Source of the DNA: Pomphorhynchus laevis
Taxonomy: Eukaryota > Acanthocephala > Palaeacanthocephala > Echinorhynchida > Pomphorhynchidae
NCBI GenBank assembly: GCA_012934845.2
Contig: WNNJ02001646.1
Span: 1 to 64,000 of the forward strand
DNA: 64,000 nucleotides
Reading direction: 5' to 3'
The notes beneath the pieces are model-generated. The model was not told where the DNA came from. It saw only the letters and a program-made list of their open reading frames with translations, and made no database searches. The translations under genes were made by a program, and so were the position numbers. Positions within the stretch are counted from its first letter, which is position 1, and each line of letters starts with the position of its first letter. Positions 10,760 through 21,169 of the stretch are shown piece by piece.

Positions 10760-11205
10760 GCTTAAAGCTCAAGATACAATAGTATTTGTCAAGTTGAACA
10801 TCAACTTATTAAGATTAACCTGTCCTCAAACGAATACGAATTATGGAAGCAAATTCGAGACCCGCGACGAAGCACTGATTCAAGATCGGTAATTTATTTT
10901 TTAGTACATGGAAAAAACAGTTTGAATGCAGTACTTAAGATGCGGACGAACCAAAGAACAATGAAGGAGTTTGAAGACAGAAGGGTTCATTCCCGAGAAG
11001 CAATTTTTGATGAATACAAGAATCGAGCTACCTTACTTATGCCAAAATCAGTATTCAAACGTGATTTTCCTGTCTGGTGTATTATTATACCCAAATCCTT
11101 TTGCACAATCCGAAGCGGAAAATAATTTTGTTCCGCTTTTGGAAGGTTAAATGAAAACAGGATTATGCCACAGACAGAACACAAAAGATTATATGCGAGG
11201 GGATC
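10760..11205. other. Intergenic, no gene supported
   Basis: Contains a short plus-strand open stretch (10922-11125) without recognisable similarity or clear splice signals. Probably nongenic. Confidence 0.3.
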
Positions 11206-11577
11206 ATGTCGAGTATTTACAAGGTAAAGTGTGGAATTCGGCAGGGAGGAGTATTATCACCCATTTTATTCAACATATTTGTGAATGAATTGAAGCCAAA
11301 ACACTGTAGGAATACCTACGTAAAGTATGCGGATGACATTGCGTTGATTGTTTTGATAAATGCTGGTCAATCAAATGATGTATATGTGGTTAACGATGAA
11401 TTGAACCATGTTGATGAGTGTCTGGATACAAATCGACTGATAGTGAATACACGAGATACAAGAAAATCAATTCCATCTATTGCACGGAAGAGTCGATTAT
11501 CTAGTATACCATCAGCAACTCATAACGGTGAACTTATTGAGCGATGTGAGACGTTAAAAATTTTTGGTATTACCTAA
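11206..11577 (+). pseudogene. Non-LTR reverse transcriptase fragment
   Basis: A 123-codon open frame with the RT palm: GIRQGGVLSPILFNIFVNEL (motif 4) followed after about 15 residues by VKYADDIALIV (catalytic YADD), then a thumb-like NDELNHVDECLDTNRLIVN and LKIFGIT. Upstream fingers and downstream parts are missing. The R-Q-G-G-V-L-S-P motif suggests a clade other than the GVPQGS-type LINEs elsewhere in the window. It lies just upstream of the hammerhead-like tandem pair. Confidence 0.7.
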
Positions 11578-11635
11578 AAGTAAGATCTAAAATTATTTTA
11601 AATACTTGATACTGATTCATTATTGATAAATAATT

Positions 11636-11785
11636 ATTGGAGCTGGATCCTTATTGATAATAAGGATCGAAACGTGAGATGTATGTCTGGAGCTGATGAT
11701 ACCCGCCCTGGCTGATTAATCGTCGTGCTGTATCAAGAATAGGAACTTTATCGATAATGTCGTGTCACAATCAGAAGAATTTCAG
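11636..11785 (+). ncRNA. Hammerhead-like dispersed repeat, copy 2
   Basis: Carries GATCGAAACGTG (near 11668) and CTGATGA (11693-11699), then CTGATTAATCGTC before GTGCTGTATC. Upstream is a perfect hairpin, GATCCTTAT facing ATAAGGATC, immediately before GAAA. The middle is shorter than in copy 1 and the GACCC strand has become TACCC, so this copy is degenerate. Confidence 0.5.
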
Positions 11786-12007
11786 CTCACAGGTGCAATC
11801 AAGTTAAATCAAAAACATTCATTGCAAGTGGAAGCATGAAAAGCAGTGATCCGGCTAGCGGATCACACATATAAGGTTTGTTCTAATAGATCGTTAGAAT
11901 ACGATCCCCTGTTAAAAAATAATATGCACAAATGTAAATATACACCACTGGATCAGCCATCCTAGTGGATGTCACGTTGAATCGCAATACAGACGTCCTG
12001 AGTTCTA

Positions 12008-12175
12008 ATTCGATCAGAACCAGTGTACGGAGTAAGCAGATAATAAGGGTCAAAACGTGAAATGTAAGTCTTGGTCGGCAGCTGATGAGACCCACCCAGA
12101 CTGATTAGTAGCGTCCTGCTTTATCAAAAATAGGAACAATACCTGTGAGGATAATATCGTGCCACAGTCAGAATA
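12008..12175 (+). ncRNA. Hammerhead-like dispersed repeat, copy 3
   Basis: Very close to copy 1 over its full length (CGATCAG start, GCAGATAATAAGGGTC, CTGATGAGACCCACCCAGAC, ATAATATCGTGCCACAGTC end). The GAAAC box has decayed to AAAAC, while the GGGTC/GACCC and CAGCAG boxes remain. Corresponding points in copies 2 and 3 are 383 bp apart, giving a tandem arrangement. The spacer contains a perfect 8-bp hairpin (GTGATCCG, CTAG, CGGATCAC). Confidence 0.55.
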
Positions 12176-12179
12176 ATAT

Positions 12180-13220
12180 CGATCTATTTACCTGAGTTAG
12201 TAGCTCCAGTTCACAATTCACGAGCTGACAACAGGTTAGTAATACACGACCGTTTGGAACGAAAACCTACTGTGAATTTATAATAATCCTGCGTTTATCT
12301 AAATTATGCAAAATTCTACCGGCAATCAATCTATCCTGAACTTTACACATGGAACTTGTGAGGCTTATAGTCTATAGTCTGAGCAAGATGACAGTATTTA
12401 TTTCATCGGATTTGGGACTATAATTGCAGATAATTGGGACTATAATTAGTGTAGATATATTAGTATATTAGTGCAAGATATATTTAGAAGTTCTCCGAGT
12501 ATTGAAAAGTTTCAAAAAGCAATCTATGTCTAGTTTAATAATCTTCAGTTAGTACAATATAAGTTATCTTTTTTACGATATACACAATCCATTGATAGTT
12601 GTAATTTGCTCAAAGCTTGTTGAATATTTCTAGTTAGTAGACGATAATGTGATCTCCATTTCAATAGAAATATCATTTTTTGTCACTTTGAAATCCAATT
12701 AATTATTGTAAATGATTGAAATACACCTCGTTAAATGACAACGCAATGTATGTAACCGATTATTGTTGAGCATGCTAATTTTAAAGTAAATAACTAAGTT
12801 TCTGTCATCATAGTAATATTTGCATTCAAGTTGTGAAAAAATCCCACTGTCGATCCTATTTAGCTTATTTACTAACTAAAACGAATTTAGGAATGAGATT
12901 TAGCAAAAAATCTCGTTATATATTACAGAATATTTTCTAGCAAAAAATATCGGTATTATTGTCAATTTAGTCACATGCATGAATTAGAATTTGAACCTGC
13001 ACGAATACTGTTTGTATTAGTAATATTTTCATGAGTCTACATTATTCTCGAAGTCTGTAATTCTAACTCCTTTAGGTTCAATGGATAGATCAGGTAAGAA
13101 TAACCGGGAACTTCGTAAAAGCTTTGCCATCTTCAGTATATTCGAACTTATGTTTTGACCAATACAGACGCGCATTAATACATGTCCATTTCTTGTAATG
13201 ACCATTTATATAATTATATT
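12180..13220. other. Intergenic, nothing recognised
   Basis: AT-rich sequence with no supported gene or repeat. Confidence 0.4.
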
Positions 13221-13221
13221 A

Positions 13222-13275
13222 TGCATATAGCGTGCATTTGGCACGCATTTGCCACGTTAAATAAATTATTATGTA
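13222..13275 (+). mobile_element. LINE-A/B 3'-end scrap, plus orientation
   Basis: GGCACGCATTTGCCACGTTA followed by AATAAATTATTATG is the reverse complement of the terminal segment shared by the LINEs ending near 1490, 2757, 26757 and 30955. Only about 50 bp remains: an extreme 5' truncation. Confidence 0.7.
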
Positions 13276-13284
13276 TATAAGGCT

Positions 13285-13740
13285 TTGACTGAAAAAGACC
13301 GTTTTGCCCGCTCATTATACAAATTGAAAACAAAATCAAAATATCAGTAACGAGCTATCCAAGGATAAAGTTTTCTAATGTTGTCTTGATCCGCATGTAT
13401 CATCCAATTGTGAACCAAAGCCTTGAAATGACTCAGTGATGATACATCCACAATGTCATGAAGTAATGAGTTCCACAACATAAATGTTTTGCGTGCTAAT
13501 CGCGATAGCATTATGAACTTGCCAATTTGCCTTGTGCGCAGCATGAGTGAATGACCCCTATGACTTTGTCGGACATTCATTTCATATCCATCCCATTAAT
13601 GGATATCCATTTAGGAGATGTGTCTTCTTAATGTATATCCAATTATAATCTATCCCCTTCCACAACTTTAATGTTCTGCGTGGTACTCGCGATAACATTA
13701 TGAACCTCCCAATTTGCTTTGCGCAACATGAGCAATATAA
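13285..13740 (-). pseudogene. CR1-like LINE C-terminal fragments, partly duplicated
   Basis: The main piece (13344-13580, 78 codons) ends an ORF2: QSHRGHSLMLRTRQIGKFIM, then ARKTFMLWNSLLHDIVD, SHFKALVHNW and a stop. The RGHxLML and LWNSL signatures match the C-termini of the LINEs at 24432 and 36498. A second, more decayed copy of the same stretch follows at about 13660-13735 (CCACAACTTTAATGTTCTGC, then CGATAACATTATGAAC), so a piece was duplicated or inserted twice. Confidence 0.65.
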
Positions 13741-14625
13741 TTAGTATTAATAAATGTTATAGTAATTATGAATTATATTTTATAGAGACTTGTTAAATCT
13801 AAAAAAGTCTAATGAAGTTTTTAGAAATTTTAGTTTCTATATTTTGCTGAACTTTTTGCTTACTTTTTTATTTCAAGATTCTTGATACCAAACTGTTTTC
13901 GTAGATGACTAATTTAGTTTATATCTATTGTAGTCATCAAATATTGTAAAGTTATTTTTTATATTAGTATATTAATCATCAACTATATAGCTGCTTACGT
14001 TTGTGGTAATTCTGTTATTTAACGTGCCATTAAATATGTTTAGTTTGTATGGTATATTATCGATCCACACAAGAGATACAAATGGCTTCTACTAACTTTA
14101 CATAAATGGATTGTACTAACTTGAAAATAATCGCGGTGTTTTACCGAAACGTTGATTGTAGTAATCTAAACATGAGCTTGGGTATATACGTTCATTTATG
14201 CATGGACACCCAATATACGCTCATGTATGCACGTGCTTTATTTGGAAAGTATATTGGAGGAATGTGAAAATTTAACATTCATTATGACCTAATAAATAGA
14301 GCATCATCAGCACCATTGATAATTCATGCTGTTTAATAAATTTGGCATACGTAGACAATAAAATTATTTAAATTTTGAACATTGCGAAGTTTAATAAAAT
14401 GACAATATGTTATTTGATTAAATTAGCCGAATTTTGAAGGTAGATAAACTACAATAAGTGTGCTTACTTTATTATTTTGTGATTTCTAAACTAATAATAA
14501 AGATTTTATTAAAAAATACAACCGTATGTGGAAAACATTTTGTCAAAAAATTAGAATATATAGGCAAAAATCGAAGGATTAGTACCACATAAAGAGAGGA
14601 TTCTAGCAGACGGGGGCCAGCGGTC
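13741..14625. other. Intergenic; one weak hammerhead-like trace
   Basis: No gene. At 14119-14160 on plus, TTGAAAATAATCGC, GGT, GTTTT, ACC, GAAACGTTG resembles a decayed PLE-type hammerhead with a palindromic ACGT after GAA, but the CTGANGA box is poor. Confidence 0.3.
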
Positions 14626-14817
14626 TTATCGCATGATCTCCATACCTCTCTTCTGATCGAACACATCACCCCCTTCAAAGCTTTGTTCTTCCAGTCTGAA
14701 GGAGCCTTCCACTGCCCGTCTTCTTAAAAAACTTACGCTTCCGAACTCCACACCGCAGCCAAGGCCATCGCAGGTGAGACACCTTCGGAACTTAGCAGAG
14801 AAGTTTAGTGGTACCAA
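14626..14817 (-). CDS. Possible 3' coding exon of the 14.8-15.8 kb gene
   Basis: A 63-codon minus-strand open frame in a locally GC-richer patch, with TCDGLGCGVEFGSVSFLRRR and basic residues. It lies 20 bp beyond the stop of the larger frame and in another phase, so it would need a splice to belong to that gene. No family is recognised, and chance openness cannot be excluded. Confidence 0.25.
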   Translation of the reverse strand: MVPLNFSAKFRRCLTCDGLGCGVEFGSVSFLRRRAVEGSFRLEEQSFEGGDVFDQKRGMEIMR

Positions 14818-14836
14818 GTTTGCTTTGTAGTCAGCA

Positions 14837-15793
14837 TTATTTTCTTTTGAATTTCCAACACGTTACTGTATCAGTGAAACAACCACAATCGGAAACCTCA
14901 AGCCTTTTTAAAATCATTCTTTTTTCCACACTACAGCAGTGGTAATTTCCAGAATCGTTGTTGTCCTCCATCAGCGTTATAGTCGCAAGGTAGTCATTCC
15001 CATAACCGTTGCAGTCATTGCTTCTGTTATCTGATAGAACATTAATTACACCGACAATATTAAAGGTATCTACAGTGTCAACCTCTGAACTATAAGCCCA
15101 GGTGTCCTCACAATCCTGATCACTGTCGTTTCCAGTTCTTCTATCAATAAGAGCATTATCACACTCTCTTTCGGTTTCGATTATGTTATCAGACAAGTCT
15201 TCAGATCGTTCATCTGCATCGTCGATAGATCCCACGTCATCCATCAGCGCTATAGTTCCAAGGAAGTCATTCCCATAAACGTTGCATTCATTGCTTCTGT
15301 TATCTAATAGAGCATCAATTACACTAACAATATTAAAGGTATCTACAGTGTCAACCTCTGAACTATAAGCCCAGCTATTCTCACAATCCTCATCACTGTC
15401 GTTTCCAGTTCTGCAATCAATAAGAGCATCATCACAATCTCTTTCGGTTTCGATTCTGTTATCAGACAAGTCTTTAGATCGTTCATCTGCATCGTCGATA
15501 GATCCCACGTTGATTTCTCCATGAACATATACAGTGCCATCACTGCCCTCGATAAATACTTCATCACAATCGTAACCTATGAACCCCTGGAAGTTGACTT
15601 CGACATGGTCAATGTAAAAACGCAAAACACCCTTCGAATTAAGAAAACCCAACAAGAAATGATTAAGAGAACGTTCCAAGCGTTCAGAAATATCCTCTCG
15701 ATCATCCACAGTATCCCCCTGACGACTGTCCAGCGTTGGCCATATCTTCAAGAACGATTCGTAAGCAAAATTCATTAGACCACCATCCCCCAT
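14837..15793 (-). CDS. Acidic protein with a ~97-residue internal duplication, unknown family
   Basis: A 318-codon open frame from the ATG at 15793 (MGDGGLMNFAYESFLKIWP) in an island visibly richer in GC than its surroundings. Residues from about 100 on are two tandem copies of a ~97-residue module beginning VGSIDDADERS and including WAYSSEVDTVDTFNIV and DNRSNxCNxYGND. The modules differ by scattered substitutions but keep the frame, which argues for coding constraint. It is strongly acidic with paired cysteines (DCGC, YHCC). The frame continues upstream to 15886, but that part crosses a strong acceptor (TTTTTTTCAG, ending about 15863) and a consensus donor (GTAAGT at 15817-15812), so 5' exons are likely. 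One candidate starts at the ATG at 15970 (MAETIFNGKNNNLKVFIF). No function can be assigned. Confidence 0.5.
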   Translation of the reverse strand: MGDGGLMNFAYESFLKIWPTLDSRQGDTVDDREDISERLERSLNHFLLGFLNSKGVLRFYIDHVEVNFQGFIGYDCDEVFIEGSDGTVYVHGEINVGSIDDADERSKDLSDNRIETERDCDDALIDCRTGNDSDEDCENSWAYSSEVDTVDTFNIVSVIDALLDNRSNECNVYGNDFLGTIALMDDVGSIDDADERSEDLSDNIIETERECDNALIDRRTGNDSDQDCEDTWAYSSEVDTVDTFNIVGVINVLSDNRSNDCNGYGNDYLATITLMEDNNDSGNYHCCSVEKRMILKRLEVSDCGCFTDTVTCWKFKRK

Positions 15794-16072
15794 AGTTGTT
15801 TTTTTAAAGTTACTTACCAATCCCTTTGAAGCTCCGACGTGCACTGTTTCGTTCGTCAAACTGAAAAAAACGATTTCTAAACTCAATTATACATTTTAAT
15901 AATAACTTAAATCGTTAAAAATAAAAACTTTCAAGTTATTGTTCTTTCCATTAAAAATCGTTTCGGCCATTTTTTCTTTAGAATGGGAAAATTGTCGGTT
16001 TTCAATAAATGTATATGTCATTTTTGTTTTATAAAATACCTATTTTATTATTTTTCTTTTGAATTATTGAAG

Positions 16073-16330
16073 ATGCAACGAATTGTGACTGCATTGATTT
16101 CGTTTGTATGCTTTTTGTTAGTCGTTTTTATCGCCCTTGCCTTTTGCAAGACCTACGCTTATTGTATCAGCCGGCACACGCACGCATGGAAAACCTTATA
16201 CCGCAAGGACTATCATCGCATTATAGAAGAGAATAATGACGCTGCAGCGGCTGGCAGCGGTAATTGTAATAATGACGATTTTGACGAGGCACGGGAACAC
16301 GGCGTTCACATTTTAATTGAACAATCGTAA
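16073..16330 (+). CDS. Small single-pass membrane protein, 85 residues
   Basis: Starts at the ATG at 16073 (MQRIVTALIS). The open frame extends 30 codons further upstream to 15983, but an AG directly before this ATG and the AT-rich sequence above it suggest a splice acceptor or leader. Residues 3-25 form one hydrophobic segment (ALISFVCFLLVVFIALAFC), followed by a basic/aromatic stretch (HTHAWKTLYRKDYHRII) and an acidic, Ala/Gly/Asn-rich tail ending HILIEQS. This suggests a signal anchor with a soluble tail. It is divergent from the 14.8-15.8 kb gene, whose 5' end lies within about 100-300 bp, so a shared bidirectional promoter is possible. A poly(A) signal follows at 16477. The family is not recognised. 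Confidence 0.5.
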   Translation: MQRIVTALISFVCFLLVVFIALAFCKTYAYCISRHTHAWKTLYRKDYHRIIEENNDAAAAGSGNCNNDDFDEAREHGVHILIEQS

Positions 16331-16476
16331 TGAAGATATCTTAAATATCAAATAAGGTTTTACCAGATTAAAAACATTTTAAAAGTGAAATTGACTTTTT
16401 GTATTGTTACTCTATTAGTGAAGAAAGTTATTGTTTTTTTGCCATTCCTTAAAAGACAATTATATTGTGTGCAATT

Positions 16477-16482
16477 AATAAA
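16477..16482 (+). terminator. Poly(A) signal AATAAA
   Basis: AATAAA 147 bp after the stop of the 85-residue frame. Confidence 0.5.
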
Positions 16483-16499
16483 ATTTTGAAATAACCACG

Positions 16500-17675
16500 T
16501 GAAGTATCTATGACGTTGTCCGTCTCTTTTAATCAATTTAATTTAGCAATCTTTTATTTCTTATAAATAGTAAGTAATAATACGGCAGTCAAGCACTGAC
16601 ATTTATTATACACAGGTATATACTGTTGGTCAAATCACAAAATATCATTGATACACGAAAACTAAAAATATGCAGCATTTAATTTAGGAAGAGGTTTCGA
16701 TAGATTGTCAACTTAAAGTGGGTTTTATTGTCATCATGCACCTAAGCAATACATTGTTGGCAGGTAATCAATTTAATAGCACCACCTTTAGATTTTGATC
16801 TCCGATATTTTGATTTTGGATACTATTTTCAATTCCATCGATCTCAATATCACATCTGGCGTTAAATGGAACACATTCTAAACATCCTTGAACTTTAAGT
16901 GAAGAGTGACAACTTTTTGTAGTTTACACAAAAAGTTGAAGACCTATTTAACTTGTAAGAACACTCATAGTGTTTGAATAGGTCTCTGGCAAAACGATCA
17001 AATAATAGCTAAGATAATGCAAGTTACGATTATTAAAATTTTGATCGATTGTCCTTCCTCAAAATGTCCTTTCCCGCAGCTGTATAGTCTTGCTTGCTCA
17101 GTAATTCGATATATCCGTGTCTTTTTTGATCAACTGCCAAAATTTTAACTTACGATTTTTCGATGTATGGCAGGTTTAGGTAATTCATCTGTGTTTCTTT
17201 TAATATTTTGTCTAAAAATCGTTTAAAAAAAACAATTATATTTTTCGATTCGAAATTATAATCTTTCAAGCTAAAGAACTAAACTAACAAAACGTTTAAC
17301 CAAATAAAACAAAATGATTCTATAAATGATTAAAAATATAAATAATTCTGCAAAAATCGTTAATTTTGGGCTAATATGTATATTATTTTAACGAGGTTTC
17401 GTACTCTCACGTATTCTGGCATTATCGTCATCTTATTTTTTTAAGTGAAATGTTGATATGTAATAGATATCAGTTTTGCAAGGTTCCATAGTTTTTACAT
17501 ATTCTGCCATCGTCATCGTCTTGCTTCTGTCAAGTGCATATTTGTAATAGATATCAGCTTGGTCGGGTTTCATGTTTTACGTATTCTGGCAGCGACATCG
17601 TATTATTAATATAGACATAATCACGAGCACTGCTAAAAGTTGCACACAAAAATAAAACAGAGAAAAAGAAAAAAG
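16500..17675. repeat. Intergenic with three ~84-bp degenerate tandem repeats
   Basis: At about 17390-17600 three imperfect copies follow one another, each with TACGTATTCTGGCA- or TACATATTCTGCCA-like and TAATAGATATCAG segments. A fourth, poorer trace lies near 17980. An inverted pair (ACAACTTTTTGTAG, then ACAAAAAGTTG) sits near 16908-16940. No gene is seen. Confidence 0.5.
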
Positions 17676-17915
17676 TTACTGTAAGCTATGTAGGAAGTGG
17701 CGTTTAAATAACTTGACTGATGGTAAGCTGATAATCTGCTTGCTTTGAGCCTTCCATAACTTTACAACTTTGGTCAAATTGAACTGTTCTATAGGGTACA
17801 ATTTTTCGACGAGAGAGACAATAGGAATGCTGTCAAAAATTGCGAGCGGGTCAAAATCAATAAAGGCTTTTAGAACGTGTTGTTTATTATGTAGAATTTG
17901 CCAGAATTGACACAT
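17676..17915 (-). pseudogene. Possible LINE C-terminal remnant
   Basis: Seventy-nine codons ending VVKLWKAQSKQIISLPSVKL then FKRHFLHSLQ and a stop. The W, then LPSV, then F-K-R order resembles CR1-type ORF2 C-termini, but the rest has no clear match. Low confidence; it could be a chance frame. Confidence 0.3.
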
Positions 17916-18299
17916 CTCTTAATTGCTTCCATCAAATGCCTTAATGCTTTATCAGATTAATGGGGCTTCATGTGTTTCAAATATTCTAGCGGCGTTGTCT
18001 CGTTTATCGTCAAAAATCATTTGCCGGTTTCTATTACTGATTAAAACATTAATTCCAAATATATTAAATATTTCTCTTTACTTTGTTGTTCCTGTAATTT
18101 AACGCTAAAGCATATAGTATAAATTTTACGATATAGACATCATTTACAAAGAGCAACCTGATATTTCTTTGAATTTTATTCGCACTGCATTTATTCAAAT
18201 CATTTTAGAAATACTAGCAGATGCAAGTGAGTTGAAATGGTTAAGTGGGTGTTGAAAATTAGCTCAATTATTAAAGCTACAGGAAACGATATGATTATT

Positions 18300-18800
18300 A
18301 TAACTAGAATGTCAACGAGCACAGCTTATATAGACACTCATAAATTAAAAATTAAAAAGAAAAATGAGGAAAAGAAAACATCAAAAGGCAGTAAATCCTG
18401 AAATTGGTAATGAAATTAGTAACCAAAAACAGTAAATCGTGAAATCAGTAATGAAAACTGTCAATCTGTCACGGCATATGCCGATATAGTCGTCAAAATA
18501 AAACATTACATTGGCTTTGAGATTCCACGTTCTGTGTCCCCATGCCTCGTGGCAGCAAGATCAAGAAGATAATAAATATTCAAAAATTTAATTACATCTA
18601 AGCAATAATTATAGTTTCGTAAATTGCATGCCCATTTGCAGGAATCATTTCTTGTACTTTTTTGAAAAAAAAATATTTTTATTAAAAATATCAACGAGCA
18701 AAGCTTATACAGACACATTCACAAATTACAAATTAAAGAGAAAAATGAGGGAAAAGAAAAACAAAAAAGACAGTAAATCGTGAAATCAGTAATGATGAAG
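18300..18800. repeat. ~110-bp direct repeats flanking 250 bp
   Basis: Segments near 18312-18460 and 18685-18797 share CAACGAGCA, AGCTTATA, AGACAC, AATTAAA, AGAAAAATGAGG and CAGTAAATCGTGAAATCAG. They lie just past the 3' side of the minus-strand LINE at 18820-20155, so they are probably two copies of its 3' UTR. Confidence 0.5.
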
Positions 18801-18819
18801 GTAAATGAAAAAGAACAAA

Positions 18820-20155
18820 AACCCAAAGTAACGACTTGTTTGCTCTCCGCTTTTACCATTTCAGCAGGCTAACCATTCCAAACAGGAATAATTCTAGCTG
18901 CGAAATTCAAGCATTTCTTCTCTTTCTCCGTGGTTTACATTGCAGCATCAATTGATGGCCGCATAATCTTGAATTATTACGACTAGTAAATAGCTTCCAT
19001 TTAGGATCATCGTGGTATTTCATTGCCTGCCATACACGAACAAGGTCGTTAGAGCGTCGGAGTGGTGATAGTGATTTCATATTAAGATGCGTGAGCCGCT
19101 GTTCTCAGTTCAAATGTTTTAAACCATGTACTCGCTTCGAGGAATTATGTAGTACATATTGAAAGAGCAGCTATTCTGCTTTTGTAATCGAATATGTAGC
19201 CTGTGCACAGTAATTAAGAATACTTGAGCAAAGAGCATTAAACAAGAGCCGAAAACATTTAGTCGTTAAACTGTTGAAATTTCGAAAAATTATCCCACAG
19301 ACTCGGTTGGCTTTCGAACAAGTAACTTATATATTTTTCCAGGTGATAAGGTTGTGTGAAACTGCAATACCTAAATCATAATATTCTTAAATAAACGGTA
19401 TGTGATCATGACCAATAGTATAAGTTGTGCTCGAAAATTTCTTTCCAGTATGCATATAGGCGCTTTTGGACTCATTAACAACTATATTGTTTTTGTATGA
19501 CCACTTTGTCGATATATCAAGGCCGGACTTTAGTATATATCGGTCCTAACACTAACGATGGTGCGATATATCTTCATATCATCAGCATAGGGCAATACTT
19601 TCGACTGAAGCAGAAATGGAAATTTATTAATGTACAGGTTGAACATTACTGGTCCAAGAATGGATCCCTGCGGAACGCGAGTATATATGCAAACAAATCA
19701 GATAGGATTCCAATGACAAGGACTGCAACACTTCTTTTTCTTAAAGACACAATAATCCAATTGACAATTACTGAATTAAAGCGATATTGTTTAAGCTTTA
19801 CCATAAGAACACGGTGATCGACTATATCAAATGCTCGAGAAAAATCGATCACTGTTAATACCTATATTAAACAATTCTGTGCAATCATGCCTATAAATCA
19901 AAAGATTGAAGTATGTTGATCGACGTACACGAAATCCATGCTGGACCGGATGTAATATATTATTATTTGAAATATGACCATTCGTATGGATAAGGAGTAA
20001 TCGTTTCAATACTTCACAACAAATGCAAATCGTGCTTATTGGTCTGTAGTTATCGGGACAAGACCTGTCGCCTTTTTAAAAACTGAACAAACAATAGATT
20101 TTAACCATACGTCTGGAATAATGGAATTGAGTAATGACTACGTAAATATGCGGTG
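18820..20155 (-). pseudogene. CR1-like LINE, reverse transcriptase part (decayed)
   Basis: Minus-strand reading gives the RT in order with breaks. FKK and NYRPIS-like residues lie near 20050-20110, LHPVQHGFRVRRSTYFNLLI at 19900-19950 and VIDFSRAFDIVDHRVLMVKL near 19800-19850. The Q-G-S and YADD regions lie around 19560-19680 (RDPFLDQ). C-terminal traces are near 18830-19100. Several frame changes and stops make it a pseudogene. It probably belongs with the endonuclease-side piece at 21170-21800, separated by the hammerhead cluster. Confidence 0.7.
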
Positions 20156-20303
20156 TTAAGACCTACATATTTGTGATGCTACATAAAATGCTACAGACAC
20201 CATTCTATGTATCTTCATCATACCAAGAAATATAACCGAATTATTCTCGCAATATTCAAAGTCGCTACGTATGCCCAGTCATCCTATGTGTGACGAAAAC
20301 TTT

Positions 20304-20345
20304 AACAACGGCATACACGTTTCACTCTAACGGAGCTAATCGGTA
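20304..20345 (-). ncRNA. PLE-type hammerhead, copy a (degenerate)
   Basis: Minus strand: CCGATTA (for CTGATGA), GCTC, loop CGTTA, GAGT, GAAA, CGTGTA. Stem II is intact (G-U closing pair) but the first catalytic box has two changes. Confidence 0.5.
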
Positions 20346-20769
20346 CCGTTGCTACAATAATCGTCCAAAGGCACCTTAACACACACATAAGCAGTGTTCA
20401 ATGCTCAAAAAGCAGAACTATTCTTAATCTGAATCATCAGGGAGAATTTAGAATGTGCTCTGTTTGTGGCAGTGCGTATTGCAGTTTAACCATGTATAAT
20501 GCACTAAATTCCTTTTAATATAAATGCTATTTTACAGAGGCATTTTCAAGTGTAAAAATATATAAAATATAATTTGATGTTACACCTGCCATCAGACACA
20601 ATGGTGTACTCATAAATAAACCACTATGTTTTCCCCATAAGGAGGCATAAAAACCAGGCAGCATTCTATATATATTCATCAAACCAATAAATAGAACAAA
20701 ATTATTTCGCAATATTTAAAGTCGCTACGTATGCCCAGTCATCCTATGTATGATAAAAACTATAACAAA

Positions 20770-20812
20770 AGCAGACACGTTTCACACTATCGGAGCTCAT
20801 CAGTACGGTGAC
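20770..20812 (-). ncRNA. PLE-type hammerhead, copy b
   Basis: Minus strand: CTGATGA (20803-20797), GCTC, loop CGATA, GTGT, GAAA, CGTGTC. Both core boxes are intact; stem II has a U-U mismatch. Confidence 0.65.
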
Positions 20813-20909
20813 TAAATTCTCTCTCATGATTTAGATTAAAGGTAATTCTGCTTTTCGAGCTTCAAACACTGTTTAAGCGTGTGTAAAGGTGCCTATGGAT
20901 GATTATTGA

Positions 20910-20965
20910 AGTCACATCACTGATGAACTCCGTTAGAGCGAAACGCGTCTACTGTTGTTGAAGTT
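20910..20965 (+). ncRNA. PLE-type hammerhead, copy c
   Basis: Plus strand: CTGATGA (20920-20926), ACTC, loop CGTTA, GAGC, GAAA (20940-20943), CGCGTC with the scissile position after 20949. ACGCGT is self-complementary and has no room for a loop, as in hammerheads that pair stem III between two RNAs. Comparing copies a-c, the ancestral stem II is GCTC/GAGC. Confidence 0.7.
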
Positions 20966-21169
20966 TATAGTCACACATAGGATGACTTTGCATATATAGC
21001 TACTTTGAATATTGCGAGAATAATTCGTTTCTATTTATTGATCTGATGGATATATATAAAATCCTGCCTTGTGTTTATGCCTCCTCATGAGGAAAACATA
21101 GTGATATATATAATGTAGAACCAGACAAAAGAATACGCTTTTTTAAATTAAATCAAAATTTTTGGCAAA

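Larger units (their letters stand above)
20160..21110. mobile_element. Penelope-like terminal repeats: three copies with hammerheads
   Basis: Three related ~200-bp segments: minus copies at about 20170-20400 and 20640-20830, and a plus copy at about 20870-21095. All share GTCGCTACGTATGCCCAGTC or its complement, ATCCTATGT and a hammerhead core. The mixed orientation and hammerhead content match the terminal repeats of Penelope-like retroelements. No PLE coding region lies between them, so these are orphan or non-autonomous remnants. Confidence 0.65.

Noticed and set aside
19497-19817. Plus-strand 106-codon frame
   Set aside because: Opposite strand of the decayed CR1-like RT, which gives recognisable motifs.
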